Of a stretch of 64,000 bases of DNA, positions 46,701 through 62,037 are shown in pieces. Below the pieces are notes generated by a model. It had not been told where the DNA came from. It did no database searches and was given only the letters and a program-made list of their open reading frames with translations. A program made the position numbers and the translations under genes. How positions within the stretch are numbered: position 1 is the stretch's first letter; every line of letters begins with the position of its first letter. The stretch spans positions 63,605,786-63,669,785 of the forward strand of contig CM060966.1 of the NCBI GenBank assembly GCA_030765045.1, in the 5' to 3' direction. The stretch is from Tenodera sinensis. Its lineage: Eukaryota; Arthropoda; Insecta; Mantodea; Mantidae.

Positions 46701-49042
46701 TACAATGAAAATGTGTAAGTTTTGATGTACATTCCTTGTATATACAATGAAAATGTTTATATTTTGCTGTACATTTCTTCTATATACAATGAAAATGTGT
46801 ATGTTTTTATGTATATTTCTTGTATATACAATGAAAATGTGTAAGTTTTGATGTACATTTCTTGTATATTCAATGAACATGTGTAAGTTTTGATGTACAT
46901 TTCTTGTATGTACAATGAAGATGTGTAAGTTTTGATGTACATTTCTTGCACATACAATGAAAATGTGTAAGTTTTTGATGTGCATTTCTTGTATGTACAA
47001 TGAAAATGTGTTAGTTTTGATGTACATTTCTTGTGTATACAATGAAAATGTGTATGTTTTGATGTACATTTCTTGTATGTACAATGAAAATGTGTAAGTT
47101 TTGATGTACATTTCTTGCACATACAATGAAAATGTGTAAGTTTTTGATGTACATTTCTTGTATGTACAATGAAAATGTGTTAGTTTTGATGTACATTTCT
47201 TGTGTATACAATGAAAATGTGTATGTTTTGATGTACATTTCTTGTATGTACATTGAAAATGTGTAAGTTTTGATGTATATTTCTTGCACATACAATGAAA
47301 ATTGTAAGTTTTTGATGTGCATTTCTTGTATGTACAATGAAAATGTGTTAGTTTTGATGTACATTTCTTGTGTATACAATGAAAATGTGTATGTTTTGAT
47401 GTACATTTCTTGTATGTACAATGAAAATGTGTAAGTTTTGATGTACATTTTATGCACATACAATGAAAATGTGTAAGTTTTTGATGTGCATTTCTTGTAT
47501 GTACAATGAAAATGTGTTAGTTTTGATGTACATTTCTTGTGTATACAATGAAAATGTGTATGTTTTGATGTACATTTCTTGTATGTACATTGAAAATGTG
47601 TAAGTTTTGATGTACATTTCTTGCACATACAATGAAAATGTGTAAGTTTTTGGTGTGCATTTCTTGTATGTACAATGAAAATGTGTTAGTTTTGATGTAC
47701 ATTTCTTGTGTATACAATGAAAATGTGTATGTTTTGATGTACATTTCTTGAGTGTACAATGAAAATGTGTAAGTTTTGATGTACATGTCTTGAGTGCACA
47801 ATGAAAATGTTTAAGTTTTGATGTACATTTCTTGTATATACAATGAAAATGTGTATGCTTTCATGTACATTTCTTGTCTGTACAATGAAAATCTGTATGC
47901 TTTGATGTACATTTCTTTAGTGTACAACGAAAATGTGTAGTTTTGATGTACATTTCTTGTATATACAATGAAAATGTGTAAGTTTTGATGTACATTTCTT
48001 GTATATACAATGAAAATGTGTAAGTTTTGATGTACATTTATTGTAGATACAATGCAAATGTGTATGTTTTGATGTACATTTCTTGTATGTAGAATGAAGA
48101 TGTGTAAGCTTTGATGTACATTCTTGTATATACAATGAAAATGTGCAAGTTTTGATGTAACTTTCTTGTATATACAATGAAAGTGTGTAAGTTTTGACGT
48201 ACATTTATTGTAGATACAATGAAAATGTGTATGTTTTGATGTACATTTCTTGAGAGTACAATGAAAATGTGTATGTTTAGATGTACATTTCTTGATATAC
48301 AATGAAAGTGTGTAAGTTTTAATGTATATTTCTTGTATATACAATGAAAACGTGTATGATTTGATGTACATTTCTTGTAAGTACAATGAAAATGTGTAAG
48401 TTTTGATGTACATTTCTTGTATATACAATGAAAATGTATAAGTTTTTGATGTACATTTCTCGTATGTACAATGAAAATGTGTAAGTTTTGATGTACATTT
48501 CTTGTATGTACAGTGAAAATGTGTAAGTTTTGATGTACATTTCTTGAATATACAATGAAAATGTGTAAGTTTTGATGTACATTTCTTGTATGTACAATGA
48601 AAATGTGTAAGTTTTGATGTACATTTCTTGTATACACAATGAAAATGTGTAAGTTTTGATGTACATTTCTTGTATTTACAATGAAAATGTCTATGTTTTG
48701 ATGTACATTTCTTGTATGTACAATGAAAATGTGTAATTTTGTGATGTATATTTCTTGTATGTACAATGAAAATGTGTAAGTTTTTATGTACATTTCTTGT
48801 ATATACAATGAAAATGTGTAAGTTGTGATGTACATTTCTTGTATATACAATGAAAATGTGTATTTTTGATGTACATTTCTTGTGTATACAATGAAAAAGT
48901 GTAAGTTTTTATGTGCATTTCCTTATATACAATGACAATGTGTAACTTTTGATGTGCATTTCTTGCATATACAATGAAAATATGTAAGCTTTTGATGTAC
49001 ATTTCCTGTATGTACAATGAAAATGTGTAAGTTTTGATGTAC
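43711..49042 (+). repeat. Right-array HOR unit, 5,332 bp
   Basis: Starts as a copy of the preceding unit, then continues through a complete tetramer block (46945-47788) and the ACATTTATTGTAGATAC region (about 48040-48215). It matches the next unit at offsets of 5,332, 5,333, 5,291 and again 5,333 bp; the changes are gains or losses of a single monomer or base. Confidence 0.82.
46945..47788 (+). repeat. 169-bp tetramer block, second occurrence
   Basis: CTTGCACATAC, or its variant TATGCACATAC, recurs at about 46945, 47114, 47283, 47451 and 47620. The single 168-bp step comes from a monomer with GAAAATTGTAAG. Order and variants match the block at 33.4 kb. Confidence 0.88.
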
Positions 49043-52000
49043 ATTCTTGTATATACAATAAAAATGTGTAAGTTTTGATGTACTTTTCTTGTATATACAA
49101 TGAAAGTGTGTAAGTTTTGATGTACATTTCTTGTATATACAATGAAAGTGTGTAAGTTTTGCTGTACATTTCTTGTATATACAATGAAAATGTGTAAGTT
49201 TCTATGTACATTTCTTGATGAAAATGTGTAAGTTTTGATGTACATTTCTTGTATGTACAATGACAATGTGTAAGTTTTGATGTACATTCCTTGTATATAC
49301 ACTGAAAATGTGTAAGTTGTGATGTACATTTCTTGTATATACAATGAAAATGTGTATGTTTTGATGTACATTTCTTGTATATACAATGAAAATGTGTAAG
49401 TTTTGATGTGCATTTCCTTATATACAATGAAAATGTGTAACTTTTGATGTGGATTTCTTGCATATACAATGAAAATATGTAAGCTTTTGATGTACATTTC
49501 CTGTATGTACAATGAAAATGTGTAAGTTTTGATGTACATTTCTTGTGTATACAATGAAAATGTGTAAGTTTTGATGTACATTTCAAGTATATACAATGAA
49601 AATGTGTAAGTTTTGATGTGCATTTCTTGCATATACAATGAAAATATGTAAGCTTTTGATGTACATTTCTTGTATATACAATGAAAATGTGCAAGTTTGT
49701 GATGTACATTTCTTGTATGTACAATGAAAATGTGTAAGTTTTGATGTACATTCCTTGTACATACAATGAAAATGTGTAAGTTGTGATGTACATTTCTTGT
49801 ATATACAATGAAAATGTGTATGTTTTGATGTACATTTCTTGTATATACAATGAAAATGTGTAAGTTTTGATGTGCATTTCCTTACATACAATTAAAATGT
49901 GTAACTTTTGATGTGCATTTGTTGCATATACAATGAAAATATGTAAGCTTTTGATGTACATTTCCTGCATGTACAATGAAAATGTGTAAGTTTTGATGTA
50001 CATTTCTTGTATATACAATGAAAATGTGTAAGTTTGTGATGTACATTTCTTGTATGTACAATGAAAATGTGTAAGTTTTGATGTACATTCCTTGTATATA
50101 CAATGAAAATGTGTAAGTTGTGATGTACATTTCTTGTATATACAATGAAAATGTGTAAGTTTTGATGTGCATTTCCTTATATACAATGAAAATGTGTAAC
50201 TTTTGATGTGCGTTTCTTGCATATACAATGAAAATATGTAAGCTTTTGATGTACATTTCCTGTATGTACAATGAAAGTGTGTAAGTTTTGATGTACATTT
50301 CCTGTATGTACAATAAAAATGTGTAAGTTTTGATGTACATTTCTAGTATATACAATGAAAATGTGTAAGTTTTGATGTACATTCCTTGTATATACAATGA
50401 AAATGTGTATGTTTTGATGTACATTTCTTGAGTGTACAATGAAAATGTGTAAGTTTTTGATGTACATTTCTTGTATATACAATGAAAATGTGTAAGTTTT
50501 GATGTACATTTCTTGTATATACAATGAAAATGTGTCTGTTTTGATGTACATTTCTTGAGTGTACAATGAAAGTGTGTATGTTTTGATGTACATTTCTTGT
50601 ATATACAATGAAAATGTTTATGTTTTGATGTACATTTCTTGTATATACAATGAAAGTGTGTAAGTTTTGAAGTACATTTCTTGTATATACAATGAAAATG
50701 TGTAAGTTTTGATGTACATTTCTAGTATATACAATGAAAATGTGTAGCTTTGATGTACATCTCTTGAATATACAATGAACATGTGTAAGTTTTGATGTAC
50801 ATTTCTTGTATGTACAATGAAAATGTGTAAATTTTTGATGTACATTTCTTGCATATACAATGAAAATGTGTAAGTTTTTTATGTACATTTCCTGTATGTA
50901 CAATGAAAATGTGTAAGTTTTGATGTACATTTCTTGTGTATACAATGAAAATGTGTATGTTTTGATGTGCATTTCCTTATATACAATTAAAATGTGTAAC
51001 TTTTGATGTGCATTTGTTACATATACAATGAAAATATGTAAGCTTTTGATGTACATTTCCTGTATGTACAATGAAAATGTGTAAGTTTTGATGTACATTT
51101 CTTGTATATACAATGAAAATGTGTAAGTTTGTGATGTACATTTCTTGTATATACAATGAAAGTGTGTAAGTTTTGAAGTACATTTCTTGTATATACAATG
51201 AAAATGTGTAAGTTTTGATGTACATTTCTAGTATATACAATGAAAATGTGTAGTTTTGATGTACATCTCTTGAATATACAATGAACATGTGTAAGTTTTT
51301 ATGTACATTTCTTGTATGTACAATGAAAATGTGTAAGTTTTGATGTACATTCCTTGTATATACAATGAAAATGTGTAAGTTGTGATGTACAATTCTTGTA
51401 TATACAATGAAAATGTGTATGTTTGGATGTACATTTCTTGTATATACAATGAAAATGTGTAAGTTTTGATGTGCATTTCCTTATATACAATTAAAATGTG
51501 TAACTTTTGATGTGCATTTGTTGCATATACAATGAAAATATGTAAGCTTTTGATGTACATTTCCTGCATGTACAATGAAAATGTGTAAGTTTTGATGTAC
51601 ATTTCTTGTATATACAATGAAAATGTGTAAGTTTGTGATGTACATTTCTTGTATGTACAATGAAAATGTGTAAGTTTTGATGTACATTCCTTGTATATAC
51701 AATGAAAATGTGTAAGTTGTGATGTACATTTCTTGTATATACAATGAAAATGTGTAAGTTTTGATGTGCATTTCCTTATATACAATGAAAATGTGTAACT
51801 TTTGATGTGCATTTCTTGCATATACAATGAAAATATGTAAGCTTTTGATGTACATTTCCTGTATGTACAATGAAAGTGTGTAAGTTTTGATGTACATTTC
51901 CTGTATGTACAATAAAAATGTGTAAGTTTTGATGTACATTTCTAGTATATACAATGAAAATGTGTAAGTTTTGATGTACATTTCTTGTATATACAATGAA

Positions 52001-54500
52001 AATGTGTAAGTTTTGATGTACATTCCTTGTATATACAATGAAAAAGTTTATGTTTTGCTGTACATTTCTTCTATATACAATGAAAATGTGTATGTTTTTA
52101 TGTATATTTCTTGTATATACAATGAAAATGTGTATGTTTTGATGTACATTTCTTGTATATACAATGAAAATGTGTAAGTTTTGATGTACATTTCTTGTAT
52201 ATTCAATGAACATGTGTAAGTTTTGATGTACATTTCTTGTATGTACAATGAAGATGTGTAAGTTTTGATGTACATTTCTTGCACATACAATGAAAATGTG
52301 TAAGTTTTTGATGTGCATTTCTTGTATGTACAATGAAAATGTGTTAGTTTTGATGTACATTTCTTGTGTATACAATGAAAATGTGTATGTTTTGATGTAC
52401 ATTTCTTGTATGTACAATGAAAATGTGTAAGTTTTGATGTACATTTCTTGCACATACAATGAAAATGTGTAAGTTTTTGATGTACATTTCTTGTATGTAC
52501 AATGAAAATGTGTTAGTTTTGATGTACATTTCTCGTGTATACAATGAAAATGTGTATGTTTTGATGTACATTTCTTGTATGTACATTGAAAATGTGTAAG
52601 TTTTGATGTATATTTCTTGCACATACAATGAAAATTGTAAGTTTTTGATGTGCATTTCTTGTATGTACAATGAAAATGTGTTAGTTTTGATGTACATTTC
52701 TTGTGTATACAATGAAAATGTGTATGTTTTGATGTACATTTCTTGTATGTACAATGAAAATGTGTAAGTTTTGATGTACATTTCTTGCACATACAATGAA
52801 AATGTGTAAGTTTTTGATGTGCATTTCTTGTATGTACAATGAAAATGTGTTAGTTTTGATGTACATTTCTTGTGTATACAATGAAAATGTGTATGTTTTG
52901 ATGTACATTTCTTGTATGTACATTGAAAATGTGTAAGTTTTGATGTACATTTCTTGCACATACAATGAAAATGTGTAAGCTTTTGGTGTGCATTTCTTGT
53001 ATGTACAATGAAAATGTGTTAGTTTTGATGTACATTTCTTGTGTATACAATGAAAATGTGTATGTTTTTATGTACATTTCTTGAGTGTACAATGAAAATG
53101 TTTAAGTTTTGATGTACATGTCTTGAGTGCACAATGAAAATGTTTAAGTTTTGATGTACATTTCTTGTATATACAATGAAAATGTGTATGTTTTCATGTA
53201 CATTTCTTGTCTGTACAATGAAAATCTGTATGCTTTGATGTACATTTCTTTAGTGTACAACGAAAATGTGTAGTTTTGATGTACATTTCTTGTATATACA
53301 ATGAAAATGTGTAAGTTTTGATGTACATTTCTTGTATATACAATGAAAATGTGTAAGTTTTGATGTACATTTATTGTAGATACAATGCAAATGTGTATGT
53401 TTTGATGTACATTTCTTGTATGTAGAATGAAGATGTGTAAGTTTTGATGTACATTCTTGTATATACAATGAAAATGTGCAAGTTTTGATGTAACTTTCTT
53501 GTATATACAATGAAAGTGTGTAAGTTTTGACGTACATTTATTGTAGATACAATGAAAATGTGTATGTTTTGATGTACATTTCTTGAGTGTACAATGAAAA
53601 TGTGTATGTTTAGATGTACATTTCTTGATATACAATGAAAGTGTGTAAGTTTTAATGTATATTTCTTGTATATACAATGAAAACGTGTATGATTTGATGT
53701 ACATTTCTTGTAAGTACAATGAAAATGTGTAAGTTTTGATGTACATTTCTTGTATATACAATGAAAATGTATAAGTTTTTGATGTACATTTCTCGTATGT
53801 ACAATGAAAATGTGTAAGTTTTGATGTACATTTCTTGTATGTACAGTGAAAATGTGTAAGTTTTGATGTACATTTCTTGAATATACAATGAAAATGTGTA
53901 AGTTTTGATGTACATTTCTTGTATGTACAATGAAAATGTGTAAGTTTTGATGTACATTTCTTGTATACACAATGAAAATGTGTAAGTTTTGATGTACATT
54001 TCTTGTATTTACAATGAAAATGTCTATGTTTTGATGTACATTTCTTGTATGTACAATGAAAATGTGTAAGTTTTGATGTACATTTCTTGTATATACAATG
54101 AAAATGTCTATGTTTTGATGTACATTTCTTGAGTGTACAATGAAAATGTGCAGCTTTGATGTACATTTCTTGTATATACAATGAAAATGTGTAAGTTTTG
54201 ATGTACATTTCTTGTATATACAATGAAAATGTGTAAGTTTTGATGTACATTTCTTGTATATACAATGAAAATGTGTAATTTTGTGATGTATATTTCTTGT
54301 ATGTACAATGAAAATGTGTATTTTTGATGTACATTTCTTGTGTATACAATGAAAATGTGTAAGCTTTTATGTGCATTTCCTTATATGCAATGAAAATGTG
54401 TAACTTTTGATGTGCATTTCTTGCATATACAATGAAAATATGTAAGCTTTTGATGTACATTTCCTGTATGTACAATGAAAATGTGTAAGTTTTGATGTAC
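49043..54500 (+). repeat. Right-array HOR unit, 5,458 bp
   Basis: Marker to marker (49043 and 54501). It is near-identical to the preceding unit over most of its length, including a tetramer block with the same GAAAATTGTAAG single-base loss (52629). It also includes a stretch at its end (about 54060-54320) that is absent from the preceding unit but present near 29350-29520 and 39740-39940. Confidence 0.8.
52278..53121 (+). repeat. 169-bp tetramer block, third occurrence
   Basis: CTTGCACATAC at 52278, 52447, 52616, 52784 and 52953, steps of 169, 169, 168 and 169 bp. It shares the 168-bp step with the block at 47 kb but not with that at 33.4 kb, so the 47-kb and 52-kb blocks descend from a common recent copy. 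Confidence 0.88.
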
Positions 54501-56759
54501 ATTCTTGTATATACAATAAAAATGTGTAAGTTTTGATGTACTTTTCTTGTATATACAATGAAAGTGTGTAAGTTTTGATGTACATTTCTGGTATATACAA
54601 TGAAAATGTGTAAGTTTCTATGTACATTTCTTGATGAAAATGTGTAAGTTTTGATGTACATTTCTTCTATATACAGTGAAAGTATGTAAGCTTTGATGTA
54701 CATTTCTTGTATATACAATGAATATGTCTAAGTTTTGATATACATTTCTTGTATATACCATGAAAATTTGTATGTTTTGATGTACATTTCTTGTATATAC
54801 ACAGAAAATGTGTAAGTTTTGATGTGCATTTCCTTATATACAATGAAAATGTGTAACTTTTGATGTGCATTTCTTGCATATACAATGAAAATATGTATGC
54901 TTTTGATGTACGTTTCTTGTATATTCAATGAAAATGTGTAAGTTTTGATGTACATTTCTTGTATATACAATAAAAATGTGTAAGTTTTGATGTACATTTC
55001 TTGTATATACAATGAAAGTGTGTAAGTTTTGATGTACATTTCTTGTATATACAATGAAAATGTGTAAGTTTCTATGTACATTTCTTGATGAAAATGTGTA
55101 AGTTTTGATGTACATTTCTTCTATATACAATGAAAGTGTGTAAGCTTTGACGTACATTTCTTGTATATACAATGAAAATGTGTAAAATTTGATGTACATT
55201 TCTTGTATTTACAATGAAAATGTGCATGTTTTGATGTACATTTCTTGTATATACAATGAAAATGTGTAAGTTTTGATGTACGTTTCTAGTATATACAATG
55301 AAAATGTGTAGTTTTGATGTACATTTCTTGAATATACAATGAACATGTGTAAGCTTTGATGTACATTTCTTGTATGTACAATGAAAATGTGTAAGTTTTG
55401 AGGTACATATCTTGTATATACAATTAAAATGTGTAAGTTTTTGATGTACATTTCTTGTATGTACAATGAAAATGTGTACGTTTTGATGTACATTTCTTGT
55501 ATGTACAATGAAAATGTGTAAGCTTTGATGTACATTTCTTGTATATACAATGAAAATGTGTAAGTTATTGATGTACATTTCTTGTATTTACAATGAAAAT
55601 GTGTAAGTTTTGATGTACATTTCTTGTACACACAATGAAGATGTGTAAGTTTTGATGTACATTTATTGTATATACAATGAAAAGGTCTATGTTTTGATGT
55701 ACATTTCTTGTATGTACAATGAAAATGTGTAAGTTTTGATGTACATTTCTTGTATACACAGTGAAAATGTGTAAGTTTTGATGTACATTTCTTGTATATA
55801 CAATGAAAATGTCTATGTTTTGATGTACATTTGTTGAGTGTACAATGAAAATGTGCAACTTTGATGTACATTTCTTGTATATACAGTGAAAATGTGTAAA
55901 TTTTGATTTACATTTCTTGTATATACAATGAAAATGTGTAAGTTTTGATGTACATTTCTTGTATATACAGTGAAAATGTGTAAATTTGTGATGTACATTT
56001 CTTGTATGTACAATGAAAATGTGAAAGTTTTGAAGTACACTTCTTGTATATACAATGAAAATGTGTAAGCTGTGATGTACATTTCTTGTATATACAATGA
56101 AAATGTGTATGTTTTGATGTACATTTCTTGTATATACAATGAAAATGTGTAAGTTTTGATGTGCATTTGCTTATATACAATGAAAATGTGTAACTTTTGA
56201 TGTGCATTTCTTGCATATACAATGAAAATATGTAAGCTTTTGATGTACATTTCCTGTATGTACAATGAAAATGTGTAAGTTTTGATGTACATTTCTTGTA
56301 TATACAATAAAAATGTGTAAGTTTTGAAGTACATTTCTAGTATATACAATGAAAATGTGTAAGTTTTGATGTACATTTCTTGTATATACAATGAAAATGT
56401 GTATGTTTTGATGTACATTCCTTGTATATACAATGAAAATGTGTATGTTTTGATGTACATTACTTGAGTGTACAATGAAAATGTGGAAGTTTTTGATGTA
56501 CATTTTTTGTATATACAATGAAAATGTGTAAGTTTTGATGTACATTTCTTGTATATACAATGAAAATGAGTATGTTTTGATGTACATTTCTTGAGTGTAC
56601 AATGAAAGTGTGTATGTTTTGATGTACATTTCTTGTATATACAATGCAAATGTGTATGTTTTGATGTACATTTCTTGTATATACAATGAAAATGTGTAAG
56701 TTTTGATGTACATTTCTTGTATATACAATGAAAATTTGTAAGTTTTGATGTACATTTCT
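54501..56759 (+). repeat. Right-array segment between marked HOR units and the 2,639-bp duplication
   Basis: Begins as a copy of 29799 and 35666 (CATTTCTTCTATATAC monomers near 54660 and 55110). From about 55.15 kb it passes into new monomer combinations such as ATATACAGTGAAAATG with GTGTAAATTTTGATTTAC. From about 56.0 kb it matches the first duplication copy at an offset of 2,681, then 2,639 after a one-monomer loss. No gene seen. Confidence 0.7.
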
Positions 56760-59398
56760 AGTATATACAATGAAAATGTGTAGTTTTGATGTACATCTCT
56801 TGAATATACCACGAACATGTGTAAGTTTTGATGTACATTTCTTGTATGTACAATGAAAATGTGTAAGTTTTGATGTACATTTCTTGCATATACAATGAAA
56901 ATGTGTAGGTTTTTGATGTACATTTCCTGTATGTAGAATGAAAATGTGTAAGTTTTGATGTACATTTCTTGTGTATACAATGAAAATGTGTATGTTTTGA
57001 TGTACATTTCCTGAGTGTACAATGAAAATGTGTAACTTTTGATGTACATTTCTTGAGAGCACAATGAAAATGTGTAAGTTTTGATGTACATTTCTTGTAT
57101 ATACAATGCAAATGTGTAAGTTTTGATTTACATTTCTTGTCTGTACAATGAAAATGTGTATGTTTTGATGTACATTTCTTTAGTGTACAACGAAAATGTG
57201 TAGTTTTGATGTACATTTCTTGTATATACAATGAAAATGTTTATGTTTTGCTGTACATTTCTTGTATATACAATGAAAATGTGTATGTTTTTATGTATAT
57301 TTCTTGTATATACAACGAAAATGTGTATGTTTTCATGTACATTTCTTGTATATAGATGAAAATGTGTAAGTTTTAATGTACATTTCTTGTATATACAATG
57401 AACATGTGTATGTTTTTATGTACATTTCTTGTGTGTGCAATGAAAATGTGTAAGTTTTGATGTACATTCTTGTATATAAAATGAAAATGTGTATGTTTTG
57501 AGCTACATTTCTTGTATATACAATGAAAATGTGTAGTTTTGATGTACATTTCTTTAATGTACAATGAAAATATGTAACCTTTGATGTACAATTCTTGTAT
57601 ATACAATGAAAATGTGTAAGTTTTGATGTACATTTCTACTATGTACAATGAAAATGTGTAGGTTTTGATGTACATTTCTTGTATGTACAATGAAAACGTG
57701 TAAGTTTTGATGTACATTTCTTGTATTTACAATGAAAATGTGTATGTTTTCATGTACATTTCTTGTATATACAATGAAAATGTGTGAGCTTTGATGTACA
57801 ATTCTTGTATATACAATGAAAACGTGTAAGTTTTGATGTACATTTCTTGTATATACAATGAAAATGTGTATGTTTTCATGTACATTTCCTGTATATACAA
57901 TGAAGATGTGTAAGTTTTGATGCACATTTCTTGTATATACAATGAAAATGTGTAGTTTTGATGTATATTTCTTGTATATACAATGAAAATGTGTAAGTTT
58001 TGATGTACATTTCTTGTATGTACAATGAAAATGTGTAAGTTTTGATGTACATTTCTTGCACATACAATGAAAATGTGTAAGTTTTTGATGTGCATTTCTT
58101 GTGTATACGATGAAAATGTGTATGTTTTGATGTACATTTCTTGAGTGTACAATTAAAATGTGTAAGTTTTGATGTACATTTCTTGAGTGCACAATGAAAA
58201 TCTGTATGTTTTGATGTACATTTCTTTAGTGTACAACGAAAATGTGTAGTTTTGATGTACATTTCTTGTATATACAATGAAAAGGTTTGTTTTGATGTAC
58301 ATTTCTTGAATGTACAATGAAAGTGTGTATGTTTTGATGTACATTTCTTGTATATACAATGAAAATGTGTATGTTTTGATGTACATTTCTTGTATATACA
58401 ATGAAAATGTGTAAGTTTTGATGTACATTTCTTGTATGTACAATGAAAATGTGTACGTTTTGATGTACATTTCTTGTATGTACAATGAAAATGTGTAAGT
58501 TTTGATGTCCATTTCTTGTATATACAATGAAAATGTGTAAGTTATTGATGTACATTTGTTGAGTGTACAATGAAAATGTGCAGCTTTGATGTACATTTCT
58601 TGTATATACAGTGAAAATGTGTAAATTTTTATTTACATTTCTTGTATATACAATGAAAATGTGCAGCTTTGATGTACATTTCTTGTATATACAGTGAAAA
58701 TGTGTAAATTTTGATTTACATTTCTTGTATATACAATGAAAATGTGTTAGTTTTGATGTACATTTCTTGTATATACAATGAAAATGTGTAAGTTGTGATG
58801 TACATTTCTTGTATATACAATGAAAATGTGTAAGTTTTGATGTGCATTTGCTTATATACAATGAAAATGTGTAACTTTTGATGTGCATTTCTTGCATATA
58901 CAATGAAAATATGTAAGCTTTTGATGTACATTTCCTGTATGTACAATGAAAATGTGTAAGTTTTGATGTACATTTCTTGTATATACAATAAAAATGTGTA
59001 AGTTTTGATGTACATTTCTTGTATATACAATGAAAATGTGTATGTTTTGATGTACATTCCTTGTATATACAATGAAAATGTGTATGTTTTGATGTACATT
59101 TCTTGAGTGTACAATGAAAATGTGGAAGTTTTTGATGTACATTTCTTGTATATACAATGAAAATGTGTAAGTTTTGATGTACATTTCTTGTATATACAAT
59201 GAAAATGTGTATGTTTTGATGTACATTTCTTGAGTGTACAATGAAAGTGTGTATGTTTTGATGTACATTTCTTGTATATACGATGAAAATGTGTATGTTT
59301 TGATGTACATTTCTTGTATATACAATGAAAATGTGTAAGTTTTGATGTACATTTCTTGTATATACAATGAAAATTTGTAAGTTTTGATGTACATTTCT
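56760..59398 (+). repeat. 2,639-bp tandem duplication, copy A
   Basis: Matches copy B at a constant offset of 2,639 bp. Unusual monomers recur exactly: CTTGTATATAGATGAAAATG (57344 and 59983), GAGCTACATTTC (57509 and 60148), CATTTCTACTATGTAC (57630 and 60269). The one difference I noticed is T at 58287 against C at 60926. 2,639 bp is 63 monomers less 7 nt. Confidence 0.9.
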
Positions 59399-62037
59399 AG
59401 TATATACAATGAAAATGTGTAGTTTTGATGTACATCTCTTGAATATACCACGAACATGTGTAAGTTTTGATGTACATTTCTTGTATGTACAATGAAAATG
59501 TGTAAGTTTTGATGTACATTTCTTGCATATACAATGAAAATGTGTAGGTTTTTGATGTACATTTCCTGTATGTAGAATGAAAATGTGTAAGTTTTGATGT
59601 ACATTTCTTGTGTATACAATGAAAATGTGTATGTTTTGATGTACATTTCCTGAGTGTACAATGAAAATGTGTAACTTTTGATGTACATTTCTTGAGAGCA
59701 CAATGAAAATGTGTAAGTTTTGATGTACATTTCTTGTATATACAATGCAAATGTGTAAGTTTTGATTTACATTTCTTGTCTGTACAATGAAAATGTGTAT
59801 GTTTTGATGTACATTTCTTTAGTGTACAACGAAAATGTGTAGTTTTGATGTACATTTCTTGTATATACAATGAAAATGTTTATGTTTTGCTGTACATTTC
59901 TTGTATATACAATGAAAATGTGTATGTTTTTATGTATATTTCTTGTATATACAACGAAAATGTGTATGTTTTCATGTACATTTCTTGTATATAGATGAAA
60001 ATGTGTAAGTTTTAATGTACATTTCTTGTATATACAATGAACATGTGTATGTTTTTATGTACATTTCTTGTGTGTGCAATGAAAATGTGTAAGTTTTGAT
60101 GTACATTCTTGTATATAAAATGAAAATGTGTATGTTTTGAGCTACATTTCTTGTATATACAATGAAAATGTGTAGTTTTGATGTACATTTCTTTAATGTA
60201 CAATGAAAATATGTAACCTTTGATGTACAATTCTTGTATATACAATGAAAATGTGTAAGTTTTGATGTACATTTCTACTATGTACAATGAAAATGTGTAG
60301 GTTTTGATGTACATTTCTTGTATGTACAATGAAAACGTGTAAGTTTTGATGTACATTTCTTGTATTTACAATGAAAATGTGTATGTTTTCATGTACATTT
60401 CTTGTATATACAATGAAAATGTGTGAGCTTTGATGTACAATTCTTGTATATACAATGAAAACGTGTAAGTTTTGATGTACATTTCTTGTATATACAATGA
60501 AAATGTGTATGTTTTCATGTACATTTCCTGTATATACAATGAAGATGTGTAAGTTTTGATGCACATTTCTTGTATATACAATGAAAATGTGTAGTTTTGA
60601 TGTATATTTCTTGTATATACAATGAAAATGTGTAAGTTTTGATGTACATTTCTTGTATGTACAATGAAAATGTGTAAGTTTTGATGTACATTTCTTGCAC
60701 ATACAATGAAAATGTGTAAGTTTTTGATGTGCATTTCTTGTGTATACGATGAAAATGTGTATGTTTTGATGTACATTTCTTGAGTGTACAATTAAAATGT
60801 GTAAGTTTTGATGTACATTTCTTGAGTGCACAATGAAAATCTGTATGTTTTGATGTACATTTCTTTAGTGTACAACGAAAATGTGTAGTTTTGATGTACA
60901 TTTCTTGTATATACAATGAAAAGGTCTGTTTTGATGTACATTTCTTGAATGTACAATGAAAGTGTGTATGTTTTGATGTACATTTCTTGTATATACAATG
61001 AAAATGTGTATGTTTTGATGTACATTTCTTGTATATACAATGAAAATGTGTAAGTTTTGATGTACATTTCTTGTATGTACAATGAAAATGTGTACGTTTT
61101 GATGTACATTTCTTGTATGTACAATGAAAATGTGTAAGTTTTGATGTCCATTTCTTGTATATACAATGAAAATGTGTAAGTTATTGATGTACATTTGTTG
61201 AGTGTACAATGAAAATGTGCAGCTTTGATGTACATTTCTTGTATATACAGTGAAAATGTGTAAATTTTTATTTACATTTCTTGTATATACAATGAAAATG
61301 TGCAGCTTTGATGTACATTTCTTGTATATACAGTGAAAATGTGTAAATTTTGATTTACATTTCTTGTATATACAATGAAAATGTGTTAGTTTTGATGTAC
61401 ATTTCTTGTATATACAATGAAAATGTGTAAGTTGTGATGTACATTTCTTGTATATACAATGAAAATGTGTAAGTTTTGATGTGCATTTGCTTATATACAA
61501 TGAAAATGTGTAACTTTTGATGTGCATTTCTTGCATATACAATGAAAATATGTAAGCTTTTGATGTACATTTCCTGTATGTACAATGAAAATGTGTAAGT
61601 TTTGATGTACATTTCTTGTATATACAATAAAAATGTGTAAGTTTTGATGTACATTTCTTGTATATACAATGAAAATGTGTATGTTTTGATGTACATTCCT
61701 TGTATATACAATGAAAATGTGTATGTTTTGATGTACATTTCTTGAGTGTACAATGAAAATGTGGAAGTTTTTGATGTACATTTCTTGTATATACAATGAA
61801 AATGTGTAAGTTTTGATGTACATTTCTTGTATATACAATGAAAATGTGTATGTTTTGATGTACATTTCTTGAGTGTACAATGAAAGTGTGTATGTTTTGA
61901 TGTACATTTCTTGTATATACGATGAAAATGTGTATGTTTTGATGTACATTTCTTGTATATACAATGAAAATGTGTAAGTTTTGATGTACATTTCTTGTAT
62001 ATACAATGAAAATTTGTAAGTTTTGATGTACATTTCT
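59399..62037 (+). repeat. 2,639-bp tandem duplication, copy B
   Basis: Second copy, see copy A. At about 62050 the sequence leaves the register of copy A and jumps to a GTGTAGGTTTTTGATG monomer equivalent to about 59541, then runs through a shortened version of the same monomer order. Confidence 0.9.
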
